From positions 1 to 51,010 of the forward strand of contig JAQBYC010000022.1 in NCBI GenBank assembly GCA_027623205.1: a stretch of 51,010 nt of DNA, given 5' to 3'. Positions 34,698 to 43,559 of the stretch are shown piece after piece (positions within the stretch are counted from its first letter, which is position 1; every line of letters begins with the position of its first letter). The stretch comes from Pseudomonadota bacterium (GTDB lineage Bacteria > Pseudomonadota > Alphaproteobacteria > GCA-2731375). Made by a program: the position numbers and the translations under genes. The notes under the pieces were generated by a model. The model ran no database searches, was not told the origin of the DNA, and was given only the letters and a program-made list of their open reading frames with translations.

Positions 34698-36746
34698 TTA
34701 GGCCGCCGCAACCGCGACGCGGGTGTCGTTGTAGCAGGCGCCTTCGGACAGATCGGCCTTGGTAGTGGGAGCCAGGGCGGAGACGGTCTGGCCGTTTGTG
34801 GTGGTCCGCATCCAGGCGCCCTTGTATGACAGCAACACGCCCCGGGCCACGCTGTCGGTGAGTTTCAGGGGCAGAAAAACCTCGCCAAGGCCGTTGAAGA
34901 CCCGCACTTGCTGGCCGTCCGCGAAGCCGCGCCGGGCCGCATCGTCGGGATGCATTTCCAGGGCCGGGGTGGGGTCCGATTTGGCCAGACCGCCGAACAT
35001 GGAATTGGTCCGCCAATTCGACGATGGCGTCAACAGGGCAAAGGGATAGGTGGCAGCCGCATCTTCGTCCGCTGGCAGGGTTTGAAAGCGGGGCAACGGG
35101 GCCGCGAACTTTTCCTCCAGATAGGCCGATTTCAGCTCTATCCGGCCGCTTTTCGTGGTCGGTCTGCGTTCAAAGCCGATGCGCGGGCCAGGGGCCGCCA
35201 TGGACAGCGCCGCCGCGGTCGGCAGTTCGCTGGGCCGGATGCCGCCCAGGCGGGGATCGTCACCGTCAATGGCATCGTCCATCAGTTGCCCATCGCTGGC
35301 CTGGAAGATCGGGTCGTTGAAGCCGAACCGGCGTGCCAGGCGGCGGAAGATTTCCGTATTGGGCAGGGCTTCGCCGACCGGGGCGATGACCGGTGCCGCC
35401 CGTTGCAAATACTGCTGGCCATAGGCGCAGAACAATTCGTCATGCTCGAAATGGCTGGCCGCCGGCAGCACCACGTCCGCGTAGTCGACCGTGTCCGTAT
35501 GGGCGATATCCGCCACCACCGTGAAGATATCTTCCCGGGCCAGACCGCGCCGCATGGTGTTCTGGTCGGGGTGCACCACCAGGGGATTATGGTTATAGAT
35601 CACCAGGCCCCGGACCGGCGGATCGATATCGTCATCGGCCAGATGCCGGCCCACGTCGATGATGTTCAAGGTGCGGGTGCCCGCGGGGATCAAGTCGGGA
35701 CGCTGCAGGCGTTTCATGGTCTTGGGAAACAGATTGCCCGCACCGCCCACCAGACCGCCGGCGGGATGGCGGAATTTGCCGGTCAGAGCCGGCAGGGCGA
35801 AAATAGCGCGCAGGCCGGCGCCGCCATTGCGGTTCCGCTCCAGCCCGTTGCCGGTGGCGATCACCGCCGGCTCCGCCCCGTGATACAGCGCCGCCAGGGC
35901 GCGGATATCCTCGGCCCTGACGCCGGTAATTTCGGCCGCCCGTTCGATGCTGTAGGAACGCGCCTCGGCCATGAATGCCTCGGCGCCCTCGACCATATCG
36001 GCGATGAAGGCGGCATCGAAGGCGCCGCGCCGCTCCAACTCCGCCGCCAGGGCAAAGGCCAGCACCACGTCGGTGCCCGGCCGGGGCGCCAGATGCAGAT
36101 CCGCCTGTTCCGCCACCTTGATCCGCTTGGGGTCCACCACCACCACCTTGCCGCCGCGATCCCGGATGCGCTGGATCACGGGGGCCAGATGCAGATTTGA
36201 AAAGGTAACGTTGTTGCCCCAGACCACGATCAACTGGGCGCTTTCCACGTCGGTCATCTGCACGCCCGCGATGGCGCCAAAGGTGCCCAGCCAGGCCTCG
36301 GTCTTGATACCGCCGCACAAGGGCCGGCGCGAGAGGACCGAAGCGCCCATCTGATGGAAGAACCGCAGATCCATGGAGCCCATGGCCAGCAGGCCGTGGG
36401 GGCCGGCGTAATTCAACGGCAGAATGCTTTGCCGGCCATGTTTCGCGATAGCGTCCTGAAAGCCGTCGTGAATCAAATCCAGGGCCTCTTCCCAGGAAAT
36501 CGCCTGGAAGCGGCCCTCGCCCTTGGCGCCAACGCGCTTCAGGGGCCGGGTCAGGCGGTTGGCGCCATGGACGAATTCAGGGTACAGCTTCGAGACCTTG
36601 CCGCAGATCGCACCCTGGGTCAGCGGATTGACGTAGGAGCCGCGCACCTTGCTGATCCGGCCGTCATCCACGGTAACGGTCAGAGAACAGGTATCGGGGC
36701 AATCCAGGGGGCAGACACTGGGCATTTGCTGGGCCATGAGAGACAT
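34698..36746 (-). CDS. Molybdopterin oxidoreductase with 4Fe-4S cluster
   Basis: A 682-residue DMSO-reductase-family enzyme. Cluster cysteines C12, C16, C20 and C48 lie in VCPLDCPDTC and QGAICGKV. The molybdopterin-binding core follows, with VVWGNNVTFSN near residue 175 and the C-terminal dinucleotide domain from about 560, including LLTPSSNWRTNSMFGG. No signal peptide is seen, so it is likely cytoplasmic. The genes for other subunits are absent, and it stands alone between a P450 and a VOC gene. Formate dehydrogenase is possible but no active-site Cys/Sec is recognised, so the substrate is left open. Confidence 0.92.
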   Translation of the reverse strand: MSLMAQQMPSVCPLDCPDTCSLTVTVDDGRISKVRGSYVNPLTQGAICGKVSKLYPEFVHGANRLTRPLKRVGAKGEGRFQAISWEEALDLIHDGFQDAIAKHGRQSILPLNYAGPHGLLAMGSMDLRFFHQMGASVLSRRPLCGGIKTEAWLGTFGAIAGVQMTDVESAQLIVVWGNNVTFSNLHLAPVIQRIRDRGGKVVVVDPKRIKVAEQADLHLAPRPGTDVVLAFALAAELERRGAFDAAFIADMVEGAEAFMAEARSYSIERAAEITGVRAEDIRALAALYHGAEPAVIATGNGLERNRNGGAGLRAIFALPALTGKFRHPAGGLVGGAGNLFPKTMKRLQRPDLIPAGTRTLNIIDVGRHLADDDIDPPVRGLVIYNHNPLVVHPDQNTMRRGLAREDIFTVVADIAHTDTVDYADVVLPAASHFEHDELFCAYGQQYLQRAAPVIAPVGEALPNTEIFRRLARRFGFNDPIFQASDGQLMDDAIDGDDPRLGGIRPSELPTAAALSMAAPGPRIGFERRPTTKSGRIELKSAYLEEKFAAPLPRFQTLPADEDAAATYPFALLTPSSNWRTNSMFGGLAKSDPTPALEMHPDDAARRGFADGQQVRVFNGLGEVFLPLKLTDSVARGVLLSYKGAWMRTTTNGQTVSALAPTTKADLSEGACYNDTRVAVAAA

Positions 36747-37016
36747 TCCTTATCGCGCGGCGGGCTGAAGCCTGACCATCTTCCAAAATTGGCAGGAATT
36801 AAAGAGCCATTTTAGACTATTTCATAGGGCCAATTTAACAAATTGAAAAAGACCGCTTGCACGGTCGACCGGGGCGCCCGCGTCAGATTGAAGCACCGGG
36901 CCGGATCAGCAAATTCGGGCTGTCTGATTGCGGCATTTGGTGAAACAATCCCCCCGAGCCTGCGGGATACGGGCGCCTGCGCGCGCGGCGCCCCGCGCCG
37001 AAAAAGGAGGAAAACC
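36747..37016. other. Divergent intergenic region
   Basis: This 270-base region lies between the molybdopterin gene and the VOC gene. It is AT-richer around 36780-36850 and contains CAATTT-AAC-AAATTG at 36831-36845, a 6-bp inverted repeat that may be an operator. AAGGAGG at 37004-37010 is the ribosome site of the following gene. No coding frame or RNA gene is recognised. Confidence 0.5.
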
Positions 37017-37433
37017 ATGACAAAGAAAATCAGCCACATTGGTATTCTGGTGCACGACGCGGATGCAGCCGTCAAACACTGGACGGAAGCGTTCGGCTTC
37101 ACGAAATTCGAGGACCGCCGGATCGAGGTCGAAGGCATCCGCAGCGTGTTCATTTCCGTAGGCGGCAGCTGGGACGAAATGGTCATCGAGATCATGCAGC
37201 CGCTGGATAAATCGAACATGGAAAATGCCCTGTCGCGGCGCCTGGCCAAGGTTGGCGAGGGCTTCTATCACATCTGCCTGGAGGTCGATGACGTCGAAGG
37301 CAGCAGCCAGGCATTGCGCGACCGCGGCATGACCGTGCTGATGCGCGATCCGACCGAAGCCGGTGCCTCGCCCCGCTGGCTGGTCCACCCCAAGGACGCC
37401 AATGGCGTCATGGTCGAGGCAATTAAACGCTAG
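37017..37433 (+). CDS. VOC-family protein, methylmalonyl-CoA epimerase-like
   Basis: A 138-residue single-domain vicinal-oxygen-chelate protein. The beta-strand HIGILVHDADAAVKHWTEAF opens the fold; metal ligands are likely the H near residue 6, an E in VIEIMQPL and the E of VMVEAIK. YHICLEVDDVEGSSQALRDR is the second half. Small epimerases and lyases share this layout. The start at 37017 follows a strong AAGGAGG. The TAG stop forms the start of repeat copy C. Confidence 0.85.
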   Translation: MTKKISHIGILVHDADAAVKHWTEAFGFTKFEDRRIEVEGIRSVFISVGGSWDEMVIEIMQPLDKSNMENALSRRLAKVGEGFYHICLEVDDVEGSSQALRDRGMTVLMRDPTEAGASPRWLVHPKDANGVMVEAIKR

Positions 37434-37531
37434 AGCCTGTGGCTTCGAAACATGCCCGGACTCTTAAGAATAGAGCAATTGAACCAATTCCTTAAGTGTC
37501 GATAGCGACTCCGATTGATTAAAATTGCTCT
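37433..37531 (+). repeat. Dispersed intergenic repeat, copy C
   Basis: Closest to copy B, differing at scattered bases over 99 positions. Contains the inverted repeat AGAGCAATT (37472-37480) and AATTGCTCT (37523-37531), also kept in copy A. It overlaps the last base of the VOC stop codon and separates it from the convergent dienelactone hydrolase gene. Confidence 0.85.
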
Positions 37532-37566
37532 GGCCGGGTATTGATCGCCCTCGCAACCGGGGCGGC

Positions 37567-38304
37567 CTACAGGTTCCTGCCGTACAGGGCGATCAGGCGT
37601 TCCCAATGGCGTTCGGCGGCGGGCTTGTCGTAGACCTTGCGCTCGGGAAAGGCAAAGCCGTGATGGACGCCGGGGTGCAGTTCGATCTCGCCCGGCGACC
37701 CCGCCGCCTCGAACAGCCGGCGCAATTCGTCAACCATGTCCAGGGGCGCCAGGGCATCGTGCTCGGCACAGGAGATATAGATCTCGCCCTTGACCTGGGC
37801 AAAGCTCAGATGCGGGCTTTCCTCGGCGTCACTGACCAGCCAGGTGCCGTAGAACGAGGCGGCGGCCGTGACCCGGTCGGGATAACGCGCGGCGGCGGCC
37901 AGGGCGTAGGGACCGCTCATGCAATAACCGTGGCAACCCACCGGGCCCGCCTTGGCCATGTCCTGGCCGTCCACATGTTCCAGCATGGCGCCAATATCCC
38001 GCATCACCGGGGGAATGGTCATCTTGGTTCGGATCGCGCGCATGGCCGTATGGTCGGCGCTGCCTTCCTGCAGCACCTCCGGGCCATACAGGGTATCCCG
38101 GCCGGCCCGATAGTACAGATTGGGCAGCAGCACATAATAACCTACCGTCGCCAGACGCCGCGCCATGTCGCGCAGTTCCTCGCGAATGCCCGGCGCATCC
38201 ATCAGCAAAAATACCGCGGGATACGGCCCGCCCCGTTCCGGATGGCAGATAAAAGTCTCCATTGCGCCGTCCTGGGTCTGAATATCCAACGTCTCTTCAA
38301 GCAT
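37567..38304 (-). CDS. Dienelactone hydrolase family protein
   Basis: A 245-residue hydrolase with a cysteine nucleophile: C128 in GCHGYCMSGPYALAAA, with the histidine in GVHHGFAFPERK. LLMDAPGIREELRDMARRL at residue 35 is typical. Family members open dienelactones in chloroaromatic breakdown, but many broad-specificity esterases share the fold. Single gene between convergent VOC and divergent amidohydrolase. Confidence 0.9.
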   Translation of the reverse strand: MLEETLDIQTQDGAMETFICHPERGGPYPAVFLLMDAPGIREELRDMARRLATVGYYVLLPNLYYRAGRDTLYGPEVLQEGSADHTAMRAIRTKMTIPPVMRDIGAMLEHVDGQDMAKAGPVGCHGYCMSGPYALAAAARYPDRVTAAASFYGTWLVSDAEESPHLSFAQVKGEIYISCAEHDALAPLDMVDELRRLFEAAGSPGEIELHPGVHHGFAFPERKVYDKPAAERHWERLIALYGRNL

Positions 38305-38402
38305 CCGACCGCCCCCCGATTTTTATGCTGGCCGCAGTATATGGCAAAACGGCTGTTCAGTGGCATACTATGAACCGATGACAACCGCGGGAGGGTGGGA
38401 TC

Positions 38403-39446
38403 ATGGCGTACACCGACGACTGGCTGGCACTGACCACGGAAAAAACCCTGGAACCGGATTTGCCGATCTGTGATCCCCATCACCATCTATGGGATGCCAG
38501 CATCGACCCGGCGGCGAAGTTTCGCACGGAACAGGTCGAAGGCCGTTATCTGCTGCACGAATGGCTGGCCGATATCGGCTCGGGCCATAACGTGGTTTCC
38601 ACCGTCTTCATCGAATGTGGTTCCATGTACCGCGCCGACGGACCTGGCCCCATGCGCCCCGTGGGCGAGACGGAATTCGTCAACGGCATCGCCGCCATGA
38701 GCGCCTCGGGCCAATACGGCCCCGCGCGGGTTGCCGCCGGCATTGTCGGCTTGGCGAATCTGAACCTGGGCGCCGAGGTGAAAGAGGTGCTGGAGGCGCA
38801 TATCGCCGCCGGCGGCGGGCGCTTTCGCGGCATTCGCCATGCCGCGTCCTGGGATGCAAGCGACGACATACGCAATTCCCACACCAAGCCGACCAAGGGC
38901 ATGCTGGGCGACGCCGTCTTCCGCCAGGGCTTCGCCCAATTGGCGCCGCTCAACCTCAGTTTCGAGGCCTGGTGCTTTCACCCCCAGATCCCCGAGATGA
39001 CCGATCTGGCCCGCGCCTTCCCGGACACCACGATGATCTTGAACCATTTTGGCGGGCCCATCGGGATCGGCCCCCATGCGGGCAAGCGCGCTGAAATTCT
39101 GGCCCAATGGCGCCTGGATATTGATGCACTGGCGAAATGTCCCAACGTGGTGGCCAAGCTGGGCGGCATCAATATGAAGGTCAACGGCTATGATTGGGAT
39201 TTGCAGGCCCGGCCCCCCGGCAGCGAGGAACTGGCCGCCGCGACCCGGGTCTATTACGACCATTGTATTGAGCGCTTCGGGGTCGAGCGCTGCATGTTCG
39301 AATCCAACTTCCCCGTCGACAAACGGACCTGCAGCTACAACGTGCTTTGGAACACCTTCAAGCGCATAGCCGCAGGCTGCTCGGCCGGGGAAAAGGCCTC
39401 GCTGTTTCACGACACCGCCGCCCGGGTTTACCGCATCAATGTGTAA
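38403..39446 (+). CDS. Amidohydrolase-2 family metal-dependent hydrolase
   Basis: A 347-residue TIM-barrel hydrolase or decarboxylase of the amidohydrolase-2 family (LigI, lactonase and decarboxylase relatives). The metal-binding segment is ICDPHHHLWDAS near residue 20; other barrel strands end at WCFHPQIPEM, LNHFGGPIG and MFESNFPVDK. It is 18 bases upstream of the HIBADH-like dehydrogenase, so the two act together, perhaps in degrading a lactone or dicarboxylate. Confidence 0.9.
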   Translation: MAYTDDWLALTTEKTLEPDLPICDPHHHLWDASIDPAAKFRTEQVEGRYLLHEWLADIGSGHNVVSTVFIECGSMYRADGPGPMRPVGETEFVNGIAAMSASGQYGPARVAAGIVGLANLNLGAEVKEVLEAHIAAGGGRFRGIRHAASWDASDDIRNSHTKPTKGMLGDAVFRQGFAQLAPLNLSFEAWCFHPQIPEMTDLARAFPDTTMILNHFGGPIGIGPHAGKRAEILAQWRLDIDALAKCPNVVAKLGGINMKVNGYDWDLQARPPGSEELAAATRVYYDHCIERFGVERCMFESNFPVDKRTCSYNVLWNTFKRIAAGCSAGEKASLFHDTAARVYRINV

Positions 39447-39464
39447 TCAGGAGTGGATGAAATC

Positions 39465-40361
39465 ATGACCGAACGTATCGCGGTAATCGGCATGGGGCAG
39501 ATGGGCTCGGCCATGGCCCGGCGACTGAGCGAGTCGCAATGGGACGTGATGGGCTACGATATCAGCGAAGAGGTCCGCCGGAACCTGACCCCGCAGGGCG
39601 TCAAGATGGCCGATAGCCTGGCGGCGGCCCTGGCCGGACGCACCACCGTTCTGACCTCGTTGCCGGACCCGAAAGCGGTGAACGACGCCTGGTTGGGCGC
39701 CGACGGCATCATCGCCCTGGCCGAAGACGGCAGCCTGCTGGTGGAATTGAGCACCATTGATCCCGATACCATGAAGACAGTGGGCGCCGCGGCGATTGCG
39801 AAAGGGCTGGCGGTGCTGGACTGCCCCGTCAGCGGCAGCCCCAACGAAGCGGGCACGGGCAAGCTGGTGTTGCTGGTGGGTGGCGAGGCGCCAACCCTTG
39901 ACCGCGCCGGACCCCTGTTCGATTTGCTGGGGCAGACCTGGCAGCACACCGGCCCCATCGGCACCGCCAAGGTGGTGAAAATCGTCAACAACATGATGTC
40001 CATGGGCAACGTCCTGGTCGCCTCGGAAGCATTTGCCCTGGGCGTCGCCGCCGGCGTGGAGCCGCAAAAGCTGTTCGATGTGATATCCGTCAGCGGCGGC
40101 CGCTCGCACCATTTCACCAAGCGCTTCCCCAACGCCCTGCAGGACGATTTCGCGCCTGGCTTCAAGATGGAGCTGGGGGAAAAGGACCTCTCCCTGGGCG
40201 TCGATCTGGGCCGCGTCCTGAAAATGCCCACCCCCGCCGCCTCCCTGGCCCGCGAGATGTACGCTCTGGCCGTGGCCGAGGGCTACAAGGGCCAGGACAT
40301 CGTCGCACTGATGGACATGTACCGCCAATGGGCCAAACGCAGCCGGCCATCGGGGGGATGA
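39465..40361 (+). CDS. 3-hydroxyisobutyrate-dehydrogenase-family oxidoreductase
   Basis: A 298-residue beta-hydroxyacid dehydrogenase. The Rossmann motif is IAVIGMGQMGSAMARRL; the substrate loop DCPVSGSPNEAGTGKLVLLV and the catalytic lysine region AKVVKIVNNMMSMGN follow. Uses NAD(P)+ to oxidise a 3-hydroxy acid. The ATG at 39465 follows AGGAG; a GTG four codons upstream is less likely because it overlaps that site. Operon partner of the amidohydrolase. Confidence 0.92.
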   Translation: MTERIAVIGMGQMGSAMARRLSESQWDVMGYDISEEVRRNLTPQGVKMADSLAAALAGRTTVLTSLPDPKAVNDAWLGADGIIALAEDGSLLVELSTIDPDTMKTVGAAAIAKGLAVLDCPVSGSPNEAGTGKLVLLVGGEAPTLDRAGPLFDLLGQTWQHTGPIGTAKVVKIVNNMMSMGNVLVASEAFALGVAAGVEPQKLFDVISVSGGRSHHFTKRFPNALQDDFAPGFKMELGEKDLSLGVDLGRVLKMPTPAASLAREMYALAVAEGYKGQDIVALMDMYRQWAKRSRPSGG

Positions 40362-40487
40362 AGCCCGGCCCATGGCCGCACCTACTTGATCCTCATCGAG
40401 TCACCGAGCGACCCGCTCCCACTCCGTGCGAATCTTTGGAACGCCTGTTAGATATATAGAACGCGCCGGACCGCAGTCCGCATCGGA

Positions 40488-40859
40488 CTATTTCGTGGCG
40501 TAGAACGCCAGTTTATTGCCGTCCAGATCGCGGACGTAGCCAAAGGTCATGCCGCCGCCGCCGCGCGGGCCCACTTCGCCTTCATCGCTGCCGCCCAACG
40601 CCAACGCCTTGGCATGCAGTTTCGCAACGGTCTCGGCATCGTCCACCATGAGCGCCACCATTGTCCCGTTGCCGGCGCTGGCGGGCTGGCCGTCGAACGG
40701 CTTGATAACGCCAAGCATGGCCGCGCCGGCCTTGCTGGACCACAGCACCAGACGATCGTTCGGGGTAATCTTTTTGAGCCCGAGGTCGGCGAACAGAGCA
40801 TCATAGAATGACGCGGCTTTTTCGAGGTCGTTGGTTCCAAGGGTGGTGTAGCCGATCAT
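40488..40859 (-). CDS. Glyoxalase/VOC-family protein
   Basis: A 123-residue VOC protein. YTTLGTNDLEKAASFYDALF begins the fold, GNGTMVALMVDDAETVAKLH is central, and MTFGYVRDLDGNKLAFYATK ends it. Often annotated as glyoxalase-like or bleomycin-resistance-like. Function unknown. It lies 82 bases downstream of the UGSC gene and may be co-transcribed. Confidence 0.88.
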   Translation of the reverse strand: MIGYTTLGTNDLEKAASFYDALFADLGLKKITPNDRLVLWSSKAGAAMLGVIKPFDGQPASAGNGTMVALMVDDAETVAKLHAKALALGGSDEGEVGPRGGGGMTFGYVRDLDGNKLAFYATK

Positions 40860-40941
40860 GGTGCGGATTTCCTTTGTGTTGGTATGATGACGTTTAAATT
40901 GAAATGTGACGAAGGACCCAAGTCGAGTCCTATTTTTTATC

Positions 40942-41463
40942 CTAGGCCTCCATCAGGATCGGCAGGGCCTGGGCATAGGCGGTCTCGGCCAGGGTCTTGA
41001 TTTCGGGCAGGGTGCGGCTGCCGATGGGGTGCTCGACCATCACGAAAGGATAGTCCGGCAAGCCCAGCATCCGGGCAATGTTCCTGACCGTCACCTCGAA
41101 CGGTTCCGTGCACACCACCACCGCGCGCTTGCCAAGCTGTTCGAAACTGATGCCGTCATGCAAACTGCACGTCGAGCAACTGCCTCAATCACCCAGACCA
41201 GTAAGCAGAAAATCCACCTCATCGGCGGCCGCCCGAATGGTTTCGCTGGGCGCCGGCGCGGAGGCGTTGCTTTTCGAGAAGAGCGGCAGAACGGTGCAGC
41301 CGTGGCGCTGTTCGAACAGGGCGGCGGTTTCCCGCAGCATGTTGACGGCGTTCAGCTTGCCGTTCTCCAACAGCCCGATGGTCTTGCCTTCCAGGCTGGA
41401 CAATTGCGCCGCACGGGCATAGTTCCGTTCCGGCCCGGTTACGGTGGGGTCATAGAGTTGCAT
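40942..41463 (-). CDS. UGSC-family selenoprotein (TGA read as selenocysteine)
   Basis: A 173-residue protein whose codon 93 (41187-41185) is TGA. It reads LLTGLGD before and GSCSTCSLHDG after with no frame change. U93-G-S-C96 is the family's defining motif; relatives carry cysteine or selenocysteine at U, and a second pair C96-S-T-C99 follows. The ATG at 41463 follows TTGGAGGAAAG, and the last 80 codons are open. Taken with the peroxiredoxin-like gene, this makes a real selenoprotein far likelier than a disrupted gene. The enzymatic role of the family is not established; a thiol/selenol redox function is inferred from the motif. The gene 34 bases upstream is a probable partner. Confidence 0.88.
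41160..41187 (-). promoter_or_regulatory. Candidate SECIS hairpin of the UGSC gene
   Basis: Read on the minus strand after the TGA, GCAG (41183-41180) pairs with TTGC, wobble included, and TTGC then pairs with GCAG after one bulged T, leaving a loop TCGACGT at 41175-41169. The loop starts 10 bases after the TGA and contains a G. The stem includes wobbles and is weaker than in the peroxiredoxin-like gene. Drawn by eye. Confidence 0.4.
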
Positions 41464-41497
41464 GGCTTTCCTCCAATCGTCGCCGTGGTTTTACCAT

Positions 41498-42577
41498 TTA
41501 GTCGCAATCAATGCAGACGCCGATGGGCTTGGACTGCATGATCGAGCCGCGGCCGCGGCTCCAGGATGGAATAAAGGACGAGTGGCCGCCGGCATCGCCG
41601 CCGCCCATGACGACCAGGATGTCGTCGGGCGACAGACCCCGGTGCATCTTGCCGGCCTCCACCAGCGGGCTGCCACCCGCATCGCTGTGCTGTTTGTCAT
41701 ACTCGCGCTGGCGGTACTTGCCGACCGACTGCATCCCCTCGACGGTGCGGGCCGCGTGGCTGAACAAAAATTCCTGTACCTGTTGCTTGCTCCAGCCGGT
41801 GGCGGCGATAACCCGGACATGCTCCGGTGACAGCACCACCACCGATTGGCCCAGTGTGATGCAGCCATAGTTGGCCATGGCATCGGCGATGGAGCCCAGC
41901 ACCATCTCGGGCGTGTTGCCGCCGTGGTTCTCGACGTTGCAGAAACCGCCGCCCGCGAACACGGTCACGCTGCTGACGCCGGGGGGATAGTCCAGATCCT
42001 CGACCAGCAGGGGCCAGGGATTGCCCGCCCGGCGCTCGGCGATGCAGAAGCTGAACTTGCCCGGATTGCCCTGGGTGGATTTGTCGGACACCCCCGGGAT
42101 CATCCGGAATACGTTCATCAGGATCAGGCGCACGGCACGGCCGATGGTGGCGTTGGCGCGGTTGCCGGGGCCGAACAGGTTCACGTCGGCGTTCATGCCG
42201 ATGTCATCGATCACCGGCCCGCTGACCACCAGCAAGGGCGCGGAGCCCCCGGTGCTGGCGGTGGAGCCGTGGAAGTTGAAGCCGGGTTCATTCATCGCCT
42301 CGAGCGCGGCAACGACGACGGGCAGATATTCCGGCTTGCAGCCTGCCATGACGGCATTCACCGCCGCCGCGTGCACCGTGCACTCAAGCCCTGTCGCCGG
42401 ATGCGCCGCCAGCACGGTCTCGGGCGGCCGGCCCTCGAACAGCAGCATCGCCTCGACGCGCTGTACATCCGGCGGGACCACCGGCAAGCCGTCCGTCCAG
42501 CCCTGCGCGTAACAATAGTCGATGGCGGCCAGAGGATCGTCGTCGACCTCGTGAATCCGGGCTGAAGCGAGGGACAT
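41498..42577 (-). CDS. Conserved hypothetical protein, UGSC neighbour with C-terminal CxxC
   Basis: A 359-residue protein of unknown function, apparently intact. Prominent segments are YCYAQGWTDGLPVVPPD, NAVMAGCKPEYLPVVVAALE and GVSDKSTQGNPGKFSFCIAE. The last residues read IGVCIDCD, a C355-I-D-C358 pair three residues from the end that could act as a mobile redox tail. The ATG at 42577 follows GGGAGC; the frame stays open upstream without similarity. It is 34 bases upstream of the UGSC gene on the same strand. I recall this protein type being linked with UGSC proteins, but that needs a search. No function is asserted. Confidence 0.8.
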   Translation of the reverse strand: MSLASARIHEVDDDPLAAIDYCYAQGWTDGLPVVPPDVQRVEAMLLFEGRPPETVLAAHPATGLECTVHAAAVNAVMAGCKPEYLPVVVAALEAMNEPGFNFHGSTASTGGSAPLLVVSGPVIDDIGMNADVNLFGPGNRANATIGRAVRLILMNVFRMIPGVSDKSTQGNPGKFSFCIAERRAGNPWPLLVEDLDYPPGVSSVTVFAGGGFCNVENHGGNTPEMVLGSIADAMANYGCITLGQSVVVLSPEHVRVIAATGWSKQQVQEFLFSHAARTVEGMQSVGKYRQREYDKQHSDAGGSPLVEAGKMHRGLSPDDILVVMGGGDAGGHSSFIPSWSRGRGSIMQSKPIGVCIDCD

Positions 42578-42730
42578 GGCGTTGCTCCCGATGTTGGTTC
42601 CGTCGTTGCCAGAATACACCGCGGCGAAATTGATGGGCAAAGAAATCAACCCCGCCGAGGAGAAATGTTGTGCAAGCCATTCGCCTAAGTTCGCCTGCCG
42701 TTTCCCTTGGCAGGCCGGCCGCATCGCCGG

Positions 42731-43540
42731 TTAGGCCCGTTCGTTCAAAAACATCCGCAACGTCGTGCTGCATTCGCCAGCGTGGGAGAACGGCAGGCCA
42801 TGTTTGGCATGGGGGAAAACCCGCAGCCGCGCATTGGGCAGCAGGGCGTGCAGGTCCGCCATGATGGGCACGGGGATGAAGGGCGAGGAATCCGGATGCA
42901 TCAGCAGGGTCGGCAGCCCGAGAGCAGGCAATTGCCGGCTCAGGTCCGTGCCCACGAGGGTCTTTAACAGGGCCAGCACGGTGGCCGGGTCGGCGCTGGC
43001 CTGTTGCGCGCGGTACCAGGCCCACACCGGCGCTGTCAGGGCGCCTTCGAAAAACCGGTGGCTCATCATGCGGTCGGACCAGGCCGGCATGCCCTCGCCC
43101 TCGATCAACGCGTGCCAGAAATCCAGGTTCCGGATGCTGCCGCCCACATGGGCGCCGTTGCTCACCGTCAGGCTCAACAGGCGGTCGGGATGTTCGATCG
43201 CGGTCCGCAGGGCCACGGTGCCGCCCACGGATTCCCCCACCAGATGGAATTTCTCACAGTTACCGGTGCCGTTCAGGGCGTCCGCCAGGGCGATGACATC
43301 GCCCACCATGGCGTCAATGGTAATGGCGCCATCGCCGGGTTGGGACTGCCCATGGCCCGGCAGATCGAATGCCACCAGGCGATAATTGTCCTGCAAGGCG
43401 GCCGCCCAGCCCAGCCAGCAACGCCAATTGGCGCCCACGCCATGATGGAAAATGATCGTTTCCGGCGCTTCGACCCAAGGCGCCGTCAGGTCGACGATTT
43501 CATAATGCAGGCGGTGCGCGCCGGTATCCAGCTGTGGCAT
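42731..43540 (-). CDS. Alpha/beta hydrolase
   Basis: A 269-residue alpha/beta-hydrolase. The nucleophile is S104 in GESVGGTVALR; IIFHHGVGANWRCW is the oxyanion region; the acid may be in LMHPDSSPFIPVP; and the histidine is in FPHAKHGLPFSHA. The ATG at 43540 is the first good start. It lies 19 bases downstream of the sulfurtransferase and 153 upstream of the UGSC neighbour. Substrate unknown. Confidence 0.9.
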   Translation of the reverse strand: MPQLDTGAHRLHYEIVDLTAPWVEAPETIIFHHGVGANWRCWLGWAAALQDNYRLVAFDLPGHGQSQPGDGAITIDAMVGDVIALADALNGTGNCEKFHLVGESVGGTVALRTAIEHPDRLLSLTVSNGAHVGGSIRNLDFWHALIEGEGMPAWSDRMMSHRFFEGALTAPVWAWYRAQQASADPATVLALLKTLVGTDLSRQLPALGLPTLLMHPDSSPFIPVPIMADLHALLPNARLRVFPHAKHGLPFSHAGECSTTLRMFLNERA

Positions 43541-43559
43541 CTTATTCCATTGCTCCCGT

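Noticed and set aside
34698-36746. Selenocysteine formate dehydrogenase
   Set aside because: The frame is continuous without any TGA, and no Cys/Sec at the expected active-site position was recognised.
40362-40487. tRNA gene, including tRNA-Sec
   Set aside because: No cloverleaf or acceptor-stem match can be drawn; selC was not seen anywhere in the window.
40913-40938. Rho-independent terminator (AGGAC-loop-GTCCT then T-rich)
   Set aside because: It faces the plus strand although the adjacent genes are on the minus strand, and the stem is only 5 bp.
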